54,760 bases of DNA from Acidobacteriota bacterium (GCA_903970255.1 CAJCHM010000006.1:1-54760); one strand, 5' to 3'; positions 33,660-44,228 are shown, counted from the stretch's first letter. The notes: generated by a model not told the origin, from the sequence alone. Program-made: numbers and translations.

Positions 33660-33902
33660 TCATCTACGAAACGCCATGACAATATCACGAACATATATCG
33701 CCATGCATGAAACAAACAAAACCACAACTACGACCAGGCCAAATTTGTTTTCTGGGGACAGATTAACAACTTTGGCAAAAAAGTTCAGAACAGCAGCCTT
33801 CACTTTTCCCCAACATCCGGAAATTTCAGGCTTTTGTGTTGCGCTTGACCATTGATTTTGTTCGTGCAGTCTCAATAGAACACTTCCAGAAATCGAAGAC
33901 AT
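33660..33902 (-). CDS. Small tail-anchored membrane protein
   Basis: 80 residues. GAGGTAGC precedes ATG 33902. Charged or polar N-terminus, then one strong membrane segment near the C-terminus (FGLVVVVVLFVSCMAIYV) and a short basic tail. Follows 33916-34458 by 13 bases, so the two form a pair. No family recognised. Topology resembles tail-anchored or inclusion-associated small proteins, which is inference only. Confidence 0.55.
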   Translation of the reverse strand: MSSISGSVLLRLHEQNQWSSATQKPEISGCWGKVKAAVLNFFAKVVNLSPENKFGLVVVVVLFVSCMAIYVRDIVMAFRR

Positions 33903-33915
33903 AAGCTACCTCTAA

Positions 33916-34458
33916 CTACTTTTTTAGGTTTTTTAGCTGAGATATAAGATGGCATATTTCAATTAATAACGCCCCACCTCCTACTACGCCAAGAAAAATT
34001 AACCCCGCCTTCTTATTATTTTCCCCACAATCAGGCTTAGGGAGATCACTGAAATCGGTTTCTTTCATGCTAGTGGGCTTTACAGGTGAAAGAGGATTGT
34101 CATTTGCATAATTATCAGCATATTGCCAGCCATCTCTATGACTCCAACAAAAATCTTTATATCCCTGCTGAGCGACTAATCTCTGTAGATACTCCAAATT
34201 TATCAGATATTTGTTAATGGCTTCTGCTTTTTCTTGGACAGTGGAATATAGTCCATTTGTATCATGGAACGACTGTCTGCCAAATTCTAGATTCCCCTTA
34301 GGTCTGTTTCTATCAACCCATATCGGTTCATAAACTTTGTGTTGATCTTGTGGACTTACTAAGCAGAAGTTTTTGAAACCTTCTCCCCGATTTCCATTCC
34401 TAAAAGCTTCCCTGGAGGAACCAAGGAAATTCACAGAAGAATCATTAAATGTTGCCAT
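33916..34458 (-). CDS. Hypothetical protein with C-terminal membrane anchor
   Basis: 180 residues. Soluble, Asn/Arg/Tyr-rich body (SREAFRNGNRGEGFKNF; YKDFCWSHRDGWQYADNY) and a single C-terminal hydrophobic segment (AGLIFLGVVGGGALLIEICHL) followed by QLKNLKK. No signal peptide. ATG 34458 with weak ribosome site. Paired with the small tail-anchored gene downstream. No family recognised. Confidence 0.6.
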   Translation of the reverse strand: MATFNDSSVNFLGSSREAFRNGNRGEGFKNFCLVSPQDQHKVYEPIWVDRNRPKGNLEFGRQSFHDTNGLYSTVQEKAEAINKYLINLEYLQRLVAQQGYKDFCWSHRDGWQYADNYANDNPLSPVKPTSMKETDFSDLPKPDCGENNKKAGLIFLGVVGGGALLIEICHLISQLKNLKK

Positions 34459-34701
34459 AGATACTCTCGCAGGCTAAAAAGATTAAGAAAATGTTAAGAT
34501 TCCGAGCATCCTAAAGAAGTGAGCGGATTAAAAAAAACTAAAATAGAATTTATTAATATTTTTCATAGAGAGCAAAGAAAAATCTAAAAAAGTTAATTTA
34601 CACAATTAATGCAACTAGATCGATCGATCCGTCCAAACTTGCTGCGGAAAATTACCACGAAACAGGGAAAACGATATGGAAGAGAAGATGTATTATTTCA
34701 T

Positions 34702-34887
34702 TTATTGCTTTACTGTCTTATTGCTAACCAGCTTACCATAAAACCTGCTCGTTTGTTTCTTCAGGTCGAATTCAGCAAATAACGTGCGCAACGCCTCTTC
34801 AACAATGAGCGTCTTTGAGATCTGCTTGCTACCACACATTTTACGGATCTCATGACATCTATCCTCCAACTCTTGAAGCAACTTCAC
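34702..34887 (-). pseudogene. Ribbon-helix-helix DNA-binding protein lacking its start
   Basis: The frame is open from 34986 to 34702 and encodes KATFNLPVKLLQELEDRC followed by KQISKTLIVEEALRTLFAEF, a ribbon-helix-helix (CopG/Arc-like) fold. The only conventional start (GTG 34887) would remove the beta strand that contacts DNA. The frame upstream runs into palindromic element family D (from about 34971) and ends there at TAA (34987-34989). So the element has replaced the true 5' end. Could be the antitoxin or repressor half of a lost pair. Confidence 0.65.
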
Positions 34888-34976
34888 GGGTAGATTAAAA
34901 GTCGCCTTTTCCTTAATTTCTTCTTCAACAGCATTGATAGGTTCTTCGGTACCATCGATAAGGAGTTGGGTTGAGA

Positions 34977-35090
34977 TTGCCCTTGTTTATCCAAAGGTAA
35001 TAGCAGAGAACCCTATACCTTTGGAAAAACAAGGGCAAGATCATGCAAAGATTGTTGATATTGAGCGGATTAAACCCATTACTCAGGTTA
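34977..35090. repeat. Palindromic element, family D copy 2
   Basis: Arms 34977-34999 and 35016-35038 (23 bases, one mismatch), with the same 16-base loop apart from one base as copy 1. The right outer part GTTGATATTGAGCGGATTAA...CAGGTTA (35054-35090) is complete; the left outer arm is missing. The open frame 34934-35188 through it is repeat-encoded. It separates the broken RHH gene from the LRR gene. Confidence 0.92.
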
Positions 35091-35184
35091 ATAGTCAGAC
35101 ACTAGATTGCATAAAAAACATACTAGACGTAAGAGGAACGAATGGGGTATCTTTGCTTGCCATGATGTACCCTGGAGGGTCTAA

Positions 35185-36702
35185 ATGATCCATGCAACTT
35201 CTTCTCGGAAGAATCCACTTGCAGAGCCACCTCAAATGTCAGAGCTCTATGAGAGGTTATCGAAAAAAGACGTCTCATGGGAAGAGGATTGCAGAAGAAG
35301 GGAAGAGTTTATCCCTACTGTGTGCTCTGCACTAGAACCAACTATAGTTGCAATTAAGCATTCCTGGTTTAAGCATTCAGCCACAGACTCCTGCAAAAAA
35401 GACGTTAGTGAAGAAACCAATGAAGAACTAAAGAAGTTTCGGAAAAGGACAGAGAATTTTTTTAGGCACTGTAAATCCAACTACCTTGATAAAAATTTAT
35501 CCCCCCGAATTTGCAAGCAATATTCTGTATATATTGGGATTTTAAAAGATATCAGTGAGCTCGATCTTTCCTGGAAAGATCTTTCTCGGTTATCTGGAAG
35601 AATCACCCTTTTTGAGCATTTAACAAAACTTAAGCTCAGCGACAATCAGCTCACCTCTGTTCCAGAAGAGATGGGTAAGCTGCAAAATTTAACATCTCTT
35701 GATATCAATAAAAATCAGTTACTATCTTTTCCAGAATCCATCTGTGCACTCACACGCTTAAAATTCCTCAATATCGGTCTTAATAAGCTCGATTTTCTTC
35801 CGGCATCCATTGATAAATTGCAAAATTTGGTAAAGCTTGAACTCTATAGAAATCAGCTCAGTACTCTTCCAGACTCGATGCCCAAGATGAAGAATTTAAT
35901 AAAGCTTGTTATTTCCAATAATCAGTTCAGTATTTTTCCAAGATCCATCTGCAATTTGACGAATTTAACAGGGCTTGATGCTTCGGACAATCAGCTTACC
36001 TCTATCCCAGAAAAGATTAGCAGACTGCAAAATTTAACCTCACTTGTTATCTCCCAAAATCAGCTCCCATCGCTTCCAGAATCCATTTGTGAACTCAGAC
36101 GCTTAAGGCACCTCCGGATTGACACTAATAAGCTCCAATCCCTTCCAGCATCCATAGGTAAATTGCAAAGTTTGGAATTGCTTGACCTCTCTGAAAATAA
36201 GCTCGATTCCTTTCCAGACTCCTTTTGTAAGCTGAAAAGTTTAATAATGCTTTTTTTCTCCAATAACCAGTTCAAGACTTTTCCAGATCCAATTTGCAAA
36301 TTGACGAATTTGACAGAGTGTGAGGTCTGGAATAATCAGCTCAAGTCCCTCCCACAATGGATCGGAGTGATGACAAAATTGAAAAGATTGAGTATCGGTA
36401 AAAACCAAATCGATTGCCTTCCAAAATCGATGGAAAAATTAGAAAATTTAGAATTTCTTAATCTATCTAGCAATCGGTTCAGCTCCTTTCCAGAATCGAT
36501 TGAAAAGCTACAAAGCTTAGTCTCTCTTCATCTCGAAAACAACCCACTCACTTGCTACCTAAACTCGATTCTCCCTTTGCCAAGCTTAATATTTCTTCAC
36601 ATGAGTAGTCATCAGCTCACTATCTCTAAAGAAGATTTGGAATCAGCAGCTTCCCGCAAAGGCAGATACATATCGGTTAAAATTGATGATCGTTTTAACT
36701 GA
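35185..36702 (+). CDS. Leucine-rich-repeat protein, candidate effector
   Basis: 505 residues. N-terminal helical, charged region (residues 1-125) without a clear F-box, then about 15 LRRs of 23 residues with the consensus LxxLxLSxNQLxSLPESIxKLQN, ending with a short cap. More diverged repeats than the other LRR gene and with Phe/Cys-rich variants, so not recently expanded. GGAGGG lies five bases before ATG 35185. The stop is inside the hairpin 36697-36770. Bacterial LRR proteins of this type are usually host-targeted binding proteins. Confidence 0.85.
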   Translation: MIHATSSRKNPLAEPPQMSELYERLSKKDVSWEEDCRRREEFIPTVCSALEPTIVAIKHSWFKHSATDSCKKDVSEETNEELKKFRKRTENFFRHCKSNYLDKNLSPRICKQYSVYIGILKDISELDLSWKDLSRLSGRITLFEHLTKLKLSDNQLTSVPEEMGKLQNLTSLDINKNQLLSFPESICALTRLKFLNIGLNKLDFLPASIDKLQNLVKLELYRNQLSTLPDSMPKMKNLIKLVISNNQFSIFPRSICNLTNLTGLDASDNQLTSIPEKISRLQNLTSLVISQNQLPSLPESICELRRLRHLRIDTNKLQSLPASIGKLQSLELLDLSENKLDSFPDSFCKLKSLIMLFFSNNQFKTFPDPICKLTNLTECEVWNNQLKSLPQWIGVMTKLKRLSIGKNQIDCLPKSMEKLENLEFLNLSSNRFSSFPESIEKLQSLVSLHLENNPLTCYLNSILPLPSLIFLHMSSHQLTISKEDLESAASRKGRYISVKIDDRFN

Positions 36703-36770
36703 ACTTTAGCCATTCGAGCGGGGCGCTATCTAGGAAAAGCTCCCCGCTCCAATGGCTAAAGTCCAGTTTA
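36697..36770. repeat. Hairpin family 'GGACTTTAGCCATTG', copy 3, between convergent stops
   Basis: AACTGAACTTTAGCCATTCG (36697-36716) pairs with the complement ending at 36768, with GCGGGG/CCCCGC inside and a short centre containing GCTATCTAGG. It contains both the stop of the LRR gene (36700-36702) and the stop of the HPr gene (36768-36770), and so is positioned as a bidirectional terminator. Confidence 0.92.
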
Positions 36771-37046
36771 ATATTTGATGTGGAACTTATCGCTTGCTAG
36801 GTTGAGGATGGAATTTACCGCAAGCTCAGCATCTTCCCCCTCTGCAATCACTTGGATCTTAGCACCGCGAGGAGCTGCTAGCATCAGGATACCAAGCAAC
36901 GACTTTGCATTGACTGTATCCTCCTGATACACCAGCAGCACCTGGGATTTGAAGGATGTTGCACATTTGACAAGCTCTGTCGAGGGGCGTGTGTGAAGCC
37001 CCTTCTCATTGGCTACGATGAATGAACTTTTATATTTCTTGCTCAT
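36768..37046 (-). CDS. ptsH: Phosphocarrier protein HPr
   Basis: 92 residues. Active-site His in GLHTRPSTELVK and the regulatory Ser site NAKSLLGILML. Passes phosphate from EI; in Chlamydiae the PTS proteins are probably regulatory since sugar permeases are few. Located 9 bases after pepF on the same strand. The stop codon is within the repeat hairpin. Confidence 0.94.
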   Translation of the reverse strand: MSKKYKSSFIVANEKGLHTRPSTELVKCATSFKSQVLLVYQEDTVNAKSLLGILMLAAPRGAKIQVIAEGEDAELAVNSILNLASDKFHIKY

Positions 37047-37055
37047 GGTTTGCTC

Positions 37056-38897
37056 TCAACGAAGCAGCAGTTCAAGTTCTGTAACAAGCTCATTAAAATG
37101 GCGCATCGCAGATTCGACAGGCTCTTTGGTGCGCGTATCTACTCCTGCAAGCTTTAACACATCGATCGGATACTTACTAGATCCTGAGGATAGGAAGGCC
37201 AGATAATCATCCCTTTCTTTCTCTCCTCCGTTGACCACCTTATCGACAAGGGCATGGGCTGCACTGATCCCTGTGGCATACTGATAAACGTAGAAATTGT
37301 AGTAGAAGTGGGGAATGCGGGCCCATTCAATGTCTGATTCTTCATCGACATGAACATCTGGTCCAAAGTATTCTTCATTCAACTTGCGGTATTCCGATTT
37401 TACAAGTGAAGGTGTCATGGGAATCCCCTGCTCTACCCATTGATGCATCTTGAGCTCAAACTCTGCAAACATCGTTTGTCTAATCAACGTTGCACGCATA
37501 TCATCGAGCTTTTGATTGATGAGAAAGGCTTTTTCCTCTTTGCTCTTGACTTTGGTGAGCAGATGGCGCAAAAGAAGCTCTTCATGAAATGTCGATGCGA
37601 CCTCTGCCACAAAGATCGAATATTGAGAGTACTGATAAGGCTGGCCGCGACGGCTTAAGTATGAATGCATGCTGTGGCCTGCTTCATGGGTAAGGGTCAT
37701 CACATCATTGAATGTCCCATGGTAATTCATCAGAATGTAGGGCATGCTATCGTAACAGCCGCTTGAATAGGCTCCCGAGCGTTTACGAGCATTTTCATAG
37801 CGGTCCACCCATCGATCCTTTGTTAATCCCTGTTTGAGGGCGTTTTGATAATCTTCTCCCATTAGAGCAACCGATTCGATGATCACTTTGGTCGCATCCT
37901 CATAGGACATCCCCATATCAACCTGTCTGACCAAGGGCACATGTAGATCAAACAAGTGGAGCTTGTCCAACCCCATCGCCTCTTTCCGAAGGTGCATGTA
38001 ACGATGTAAAGCAGGCAAGTGAGAGCGCACAGCTTGAATGAGACTGGTATAAACTTCTATGTCGATCTGATTGGGAAACAATGCAGCCTGAAGGCAAGAA
38101 TTGTATTTGCGCGCGCGCATCTCAAGTACATGGCGATGGATCTGTCCGCTTAAAAGCTCGCAAAGAGTGTTCTCATAGGAAGAGAAGGTACGATGCAGAT
38201 TCTTAAATGCCGCCTCGCGCAATGTGCGATCTTTATCTCTTAAATATAACAAATATTTTCCGTGGGTCAGCTCGCGGCTCTCCCCTTTTCCATCAAGGAC
38301 AGGGGGAAACTTTAAATCGGCATTATTCAATGCGCCAAATGCCTGGGACGCAGTTTCGAGTGCTTTCCCGGCCATTGCCAAGAGTTCTTCTTCAGATCCA
38401 CCTAGGGTATGTGCTTTCATCCTGACAATTTTTTCAAGATAAAAGGCGTACTCTTTCAAACAGGGGGATTTTAATAGAGTGGCCAACTCCGCCTCATCTA
38501 GCTGAAGCAATGCAGGCTCAATCCATGCAGTCTCCTGCCGAAAAGCGTAAAGGAGCGTAACGATCCGGGAATGGGCTTTTTTTGCAGTATCTTCTGCGAC
38601 ATCCTCATCATGGCGAAGATGTGCATAGGTAAAAAGTTTCGAGAGATTGCGGTCGATATTCAGGCACAGCTCAATCAGGCTTTTAAGATTTTCTGAGCTC
38701 TCCTTCCAGCTTTGACGAAACGGAGCAAGTTCTGGCCAATGAGGGTCATTCTTTTCTCTTCCCCATTGATCCAGGTCCTCATTCCAGGCTTGCCAGGAGG
38801 GATACAAAGCCTCGACATTCCAATGAAACTGTTTGTCAATTTCCGCTCGATCTTGAGTTCTATCAGCCGGCATACAGGCTTGCACTGTCATCATCAT
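37056..38897 (-). CDS. pepF: Oligoendopeptidase F
   Basis: 613 residues, M3 zinc metallopeptidase that cuts short peptides in the cytoplasm. Zinc site HEAGH in LTHEAGHSMHSYLS, N-terminal FWNVEALYPSWQAWNED-like start, C-terminal GTG-like FLSSGSSKYPIDVLK substrate loop. Starts at one of three consecutive ATGs (38897-38889) after GAGG. Its position beside groES-groEL is as in C. trachomatis (CT112-CT110). Confidence 0.95.
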   Translation of the reverse strand: MMMTVQACMPADRTQDRAEIDKQFHWNVEALYPSWQAWNEDLDQWGREKNDPHWPELAPFRQSWKESSENLKSLIELCLNIDRNLSKLFTYAHLRHDEDVAEDTAKKAHSRIVTLLYAFRQETAWIEPALLQLDEAELATLLKSPCLKEYAFYLEKIVRMKAHTLGGSEEELLAMAGKALETASQAFGALNNADLKFPPVLDGKGESRELTHGKYLLYLRDKDRTLREAAFKNLHRTFSSYENTLCELLSGQIHRHVLEMRARKYNSCLQAALFPNQIDIEVYTSLIQAVRSHLPALHRYMHLRKEAMGLDKLHLFDLHVPLVRQVDMGMSYEDATKVIIESVALMGEDYQNALKQGLTKDRWVDRYENARKRSGAYSSGCYDSMPYILMNYHGTFNDVMTLTHEAGHSMHSYLSRRGQPYQYSQYSIFVAEVASTFHEELLLRHLLTKVKSKEEKAFLINQKLDDMRATLIRQTMFAEFELKMHQWVEQGIPMTPSLVKSEYRKLNEEYFGPDVHVDEESDIEWARIPHFYYNFYVYQYATGISAAHALVDKVVNGGEKERDDYLAFLSSGSSKYPIDVLKLAGVDTRTKEPVESAMRHFNELVTELELLLR

Positions 38898-39062
38898 AGT
38901 CTAACCTCATTTAAAAGCCGCATTATGCGATTTTACCACTCAAGAGTCAATCCAATGGATTGAGCCTGATGTTAATAAATTATTTTAATCTATATTATTA
39001 ATTGAAATATAATTATTTTATTTGCATAATTGAGATGTAAAAGAATAAAAAACAAGAGTTTT

Positions 39063-39539
39063 ATGAACCAAATAAATACTAAAAACGATCGAGATGTTGT
39101 TGATATGAGTAGCGAATTGCCCTATCTACAAGGCAATGGAAAAGAACCAGAAAAAGTGGAAAGTCATGCAAAATTGATGAAATTCATTTTTCTGCAAACC
39201 GAACATATAAATCACTGCAAAAAAAATGCCGACAAACTATGGACGCAATGTCTTCTAACTTATAAATCCTTTGTTATTAATACATATGGAATTCTCAACA
39301 AAAAAGAATATGATATTTTTGTAGCACATTTTGATGTCGCTATTGCCCATTTAGAAAAGGGATTACATTCCTTAATTGATAAATCAAAGTTAAGCACACC
39401 CCATCAAGATGGTCAGATTCGCGTTTTTAGCATCGTACAGCCCATATCAGATAACATTAAAAAAAGTATTGATGCTTTTAAAAGGCAGTCAGCCCTGATG
39501 AAAAAGGAGGTCTTCCTCTTCGGAACTCAGCGCATCTAA
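39063..39539 (+). CDS. Hypothetical helical protein
   Basis: 158 residues from ATG 39063; an upstream ATG at 39030 is possible but has no ribosome site. Mainly helical (LMKFIFLQTEHINHCKKNAD, FDVAIAHLEKGLHSLIDKS), with no signal peptide or membrane segment. AT-rich, unlike its neighbours pepF and groES, which are adjacent in Chlamydia; this suggests a later insertion. No family recognised. Confidence 0.55.
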   Translation: MNQINTKNDRDVVDMSSELPYLQGNGKEPEKVESHAKLMKFIFLQTEHINHCKKNADKLWTQCLLTYKSFVINTYGILNKKEYDIFVAHFDVAIAHLEKGLHSLIDKSKLSTPHQDGQIRVFSIVQPISDNIKKSIDAFKRQSALMKKEVFLFGTQRI

Positions 39540-39570
39540 GTGGCGAATAAAAAATTATTTTTATACATAT

Positions 39571-39597
39571 TTAGCAGTCATCTTCGTGATTTGCTAA
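39571..39597 (+). promoter_or_regulatory. Degenerate CIRCE element (HrcA operator) before groES
   Basis: TTAGCAGTC-N9-ATTTGCTAA. The CIRCE consensus is TTAGCACTC-N9-GAGTGCTAA; the outer six bases on both sides match exactly and the spacer is exactly nine. It is just upstream of the groES promoter, where HrcA is known to act in Chlamydia. Inner bases deviate, so affinity may be reduced. Confidence 0.75.
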
Positions 39598-39603
39598 TTT
39601 TTG

Positions 39604-39633
39604 TTGTCAAAAAATATCCGCCCATACTACAAT
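39604..39633 (+). promoter_or_regulatory. groES-groEL promoter
   Basis: TTGTCA (39604-39609) and TACAAT (39628-39633), spacing 18, immediately downstream of the CIRCE-like palindrome and about 95 bases before the groES start. Confidence 0.65.
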
Positions 39634-39727
39634 ACAGGTAGTTTTCCTATTCAAAAGTTGGCCAGGGCAGTGTAGATTCCTGACCAACCTACTTAAAACC
39701 ACCAACTCTTAAAAGGAGATGAAAAAG

Positions 39728-41675
<1,948 letters not shown>

Positions 41676-41692
41676 TCTGTTCTAAAAAATTA

Positions 41693-41722
41693 AGAGCGCT
41701 CATGATGAGCGCTCTTTTTTTG
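41693..41722 (+). terminator. Rho-independent terminator after groEL
   Basis: Perfect 10-base stem AGAGCGCTCA / TGAGCGCTCT (41693-41702, 41706-41715) with a 3-base loop, followed by a T7 run. Seventeen bases past the groEL stop. Confidence 0.9.
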
Positions 41723-41782
41723 AGCCTTGATTCATAATAATATTTTTAATACTTTAAAGTTATCTCTTACACAAGGACCCCT

Positions 41783-42583
41783 ATGAAAACTTTTTTCTCC
41801 ACCCTTGCAGGGCTAATTGTCATTGTCATCTTAGCAGCTGTTGTCGTCGGATCTATCTATTGGTCTCGACTTCCTGATATGGTCGCCAGCAGCATTTCTC
41901 AAAAATTGAAAGTTCCGGTACAAATTGATAGTTTTGGCATTGCCTGGGGAGAAATCGATGCAAAAAAAATCACCATTGGAAATCCTCCCGGCTCCCTCCT
42001 TGCTAAAGCCTTTTCTGTCGATGAGGTGGATGTCATAGCTCCTTTTACCCGGTACCTCAATCACCATATCGTTATCGATGAGATTGACCTAAAAAACGTC
42101 TATGTAGGACTTGAATTTGATTCTGCCAGCGGAACCTCTGGCAACTGGACGCGCATCATGGCTAACCTTCAGAAATCGATAGGAGCAACTACAAAGTCTG
42201 AAAGTCAAGGTAAAAAAAAGAAAAGCAAACAACCTCAAAGCCCTTCCCCTTCCAATCGCTCTCTGCTGATTCATCGGATCATTTTGACAAACATAGATGT
42301 GGATGTCGTCTATAGAAAAGAAGGAGGAAAAGTCAAAAGACTCCCGCGCATCCCGCGCATGGAACTGACGGAGGTTAGCAGTGAAGGGGGACTCCCAATG
42401 GATCAAATTCTAAACTCTGTTCTTGGAGAAATGCTTAAACAGGTTTTCATTAAAGAAAATCTCAAGAACATGATCCAAGAGTTTTTGAACACCCCAAGTC
42501 CAATCCAGCAATACATTCAACCCTTTAAAGGGTTCTTTAACATGGCTCCTGCACGGGAAGAAGATCTCATTTTAACGTCTTGA
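41783..42583 (+). CDS. AsmA-like membrane-anchored protein
   Basis: 266 residues: N-terminal membrane anchor (LAGLIVIVILAAVVVGSIYW), then beta-rich sequence with the AsmA/DUF748-like pattern KVPVQIDSFGIAWGEIDAKK (VxxxGxLxWxxFxxIxI), a Lys/Ser-rich linker (KKKKSKQPQSPSPS), and a second strand set. Such proteins act at the envelope, possibly in lipid traffic; this is inference. Its last 67 bases overlap the 3' end of the converging POT transporter gene. Confidence 0.6.
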   Translation: MKTFFSTLAGLIVIVILAAVVVGSIYWSRLPDMVASSISQKLKVPVQIDSFGIAWGEIDAKKITIGNPPGSLLAKAFSVDEVDVIAPFTRYLNHHIVIDEIDLKNVYVGLEFDSASGTSGNWTRIMANLQKSIGATTKSESQGKKKKSKQPQSPSPSNRSLLIHRIILTNIDVDVVYRKEGGKVKRLPRIPRMELTEVSSEGGLPMDQILNSVLGEMLKQVFIKENLKNMIQEFLNTPSPIQQYIQPFKGFFNMAPAREEDLILTS

Positions 42584-44025
42584 GTAGGAAAACTAGACTT
42601 TTTAAAATAGGGAATGAGAGCAAAGCTTAAAGCTGCAAGGAGAAGCGCAATTGCTCCATAGATGAAAAATGCGTGATTATAAATGGTAAGTGAACCTGCC
42701 AAACTTGTTTGTAGAGGTAGGGATGCCAATGTGCTTAGCCCTGAACCAACAGCAAATCCAGCGGACTGGGTTAAAAACCAAACTCCTGTCATCATACCAA
42801 GCAAATGTTTAGGGCTTAATGCAGTCATCATCGCAAGCCCAATGGGAGATAGAATAAGCGCTCCTAGCGTCTGGAGCAAATAACTTCCCATCAGCCAATT
42901 TGGCGAAATCTGTCCCCCTTGCCCAAAATAAACCCCTCCCAATCCCAATAAAAAGAAGCTACACCCCATCAACGACACCCCCATGGAAAACTTCATGGGT
43001 AGGGAAGGATCATTCTTTGTTCTGCTTAATGCATTCCACAGGCCGCTTAAAATCGGACTGAAAAGGAGAATAAAAAAGGGATTAAAAAACTGAGTAAACT
43101 CTGCATTGATCGCAAACCCTAAGAACTCATTTTCCATATTGCGATTTGCATAGAGCATCAAAGAGGTGTAGGTTTGATTATAGAGCGCCCAAAAACCTAC
43201 TGAAATCAGAGTAAGGACACTGATAGCAATCCTCATTTTGCGCTGAGCATGTTTTTCCTTCAGCAGAACGTGGATAATTACACACAAAGTGATCAAAGAT
43301 AAGACTCCAAGAAGAGTAGCGGTCTCTCCTGGAAACTGAAAGAGGAACATGGCCGCTCCAATACACCCTATCAAAGCTAATATAAATAACGCGTAGAAAC
43401 CCAATGCTCGACCTCTGTCATGAAGCGGGCTTGTTGGAGGCAGGGCACCACAGGAGCAGCGCAAACGCGACCTTCCCAATACAAAGGTAACAAAACCAAT
43501 TATCATTCCAAGGCTAGCAACCAGAAAACCGCTATTGTAGCCATACCGATTGACCAGATAGCCAGTGAATAACGGTGGCAGCAACGACCCGATAGTCATC
43601 CCTCTATTAAACAGGGCAAATCCCCCTTCCCGGCCTATATCTTCTGGTCGATAGAGATCCCCCACAATGCTAGAGATCGTCGGCCTGAAAAGACCATTGG
43701 CAACAATGATTACACTTAAGCCCAAAAGCATGGAGCTGCTTCCAGGCAAAGCTAGGATGAGGTACCCCAGAGTCATGAGGACTCCCCCAATCATGATCGA
43801 CCTCTTGAAGCCCAAATACCGATCTGCAATATACCCCCCAAGAACCGGGGTTAGAAAAAGCATCGAGCTGAAAGCGCCGTAGAGCAGATAGGCTCTGTCA
43901 TCGCTCAGCAAAAGAGCCTCCGTCATGTACAAGATAATGATGGTCTGCAGGGTACAAAAACCAAAGCGCTCCCACAGCTGTGTGAAGAACAGGAGATAGA
44001 ATCCGCGAGGAGCTTTTAAGCGCAT
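42517..44025 (-). CDS. POT/PTR2-family proton-dependent oligopeptide transporter
   Basis: 502 residues from ATG 44025 (MRLKAPRGFYLLFFTQLWER). The ERFGF motif in helix 1, GGYIADRYLGFKRSIMIGGV after helix 2, and about 12-14 membrane segments fit the POT family, which takes up di- and tripeptides; chlamydiae rely on host peptides. The open frame continues upstream into the 165-bp hairpin but that part is repeat-derived. 67-base antisense overlap with the AsmA-like gene. A similar 60-base scrap of this gene appears at 45839-45899. Confidence 0.88.
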   Translation of the reverse strand: MRLKAPRGFYLLFFTQLWERFGFCTLQTIIILYMTEALLLSDDRAYLLYGAFSSMLFLTPVLGGYIADRYLGFKRSIMIGGVLMTLGYLILALPGSSSMLLGLSVIIVANGLFRPTISSIVGDLYRPEDIGREGGFALFNRGMTIGSLLPPLFTGYLVNRYGYNSGFLVASLGMIIGFVTFVLGRSRLRCSCGALPPTSPLHDRGRALGFYALFILALIGCIGAAMFLFQFPGETATLLGVLSLITLCVIIHVLLKEKHAQRKMRIAISVLTLISVGFWALYNQTYTSLMLYANRNMENEFLGFAINAEFTQFFNPFFILLFSPILSGLWNALSRTKNDPSLPMKFSMGVSLMGCSFFLLGLGGVYFGQGGQISPNWLMGSYLLQTLGALILSPIGLAMMTALSPKHLLGMMTGVWFLTQSAGFAVGSGLSTLASLPLQTSLAGSLTIYNHAFFIYGAIALLLAALSFALIPYFKKSSFPTQDVKMRSSSRAGAMLKNPLKG

Positions 44026-44063
44026 GATGACCTTGGTGCCAAGTGTGATGTGGAATCGGTATA

Positions 44064-44228
44064 ATACCGGTTGGGCGCCCCACATGCCCATTGGGATCGA
44101 TTGAAAGCCCCGCGATTGGATTATTGCTGAAGGGATAGTATTAAACTCCAATACAATCCCTTCACCAATAATCCAATCGCGGGGCTTTGAATCAATCCCA
44201 ATGGGCATGTGGGGCGCCCAACCGGTAT
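44064..44228. repeat. 165-bp near-perfect hairpin upstream of the POT transporter
   Basis: Outer arms 44064-44097 and 44195-44228 are a perfect 34-base match (ATACCGGTTGGGCGCCCCAC...). Inner arms 44098-44136 and 44156-44194 are nearly perfect, and even the centre has GTATT/AATAC. Almost the whole sequence is self-complementary, a stem of about 75-80 pairs. It begins 38 bases upstream of the POT start, so an RNA made through it would have an extreme 5' structure. No other copy seen in the window. Confidence 0.96.

Noticed and set aside
33671-33687. Short match GCCATGACAATATCA to lpxD and the 13411 scrap
   Set aside because: Only 15 bases match, and they are inside the coding end of the small tail-anchored gene (VRDIVMAF). 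Likely chance.
34934-35188. 84-codon open frame upstream of the LRR gene
   Set aside because: It is largely encoded by palindromic family D; a similar peptide at 28538 arises because both copies share the same repeat. No ribosome site was seen, and the shared peptide ends with the repeat.
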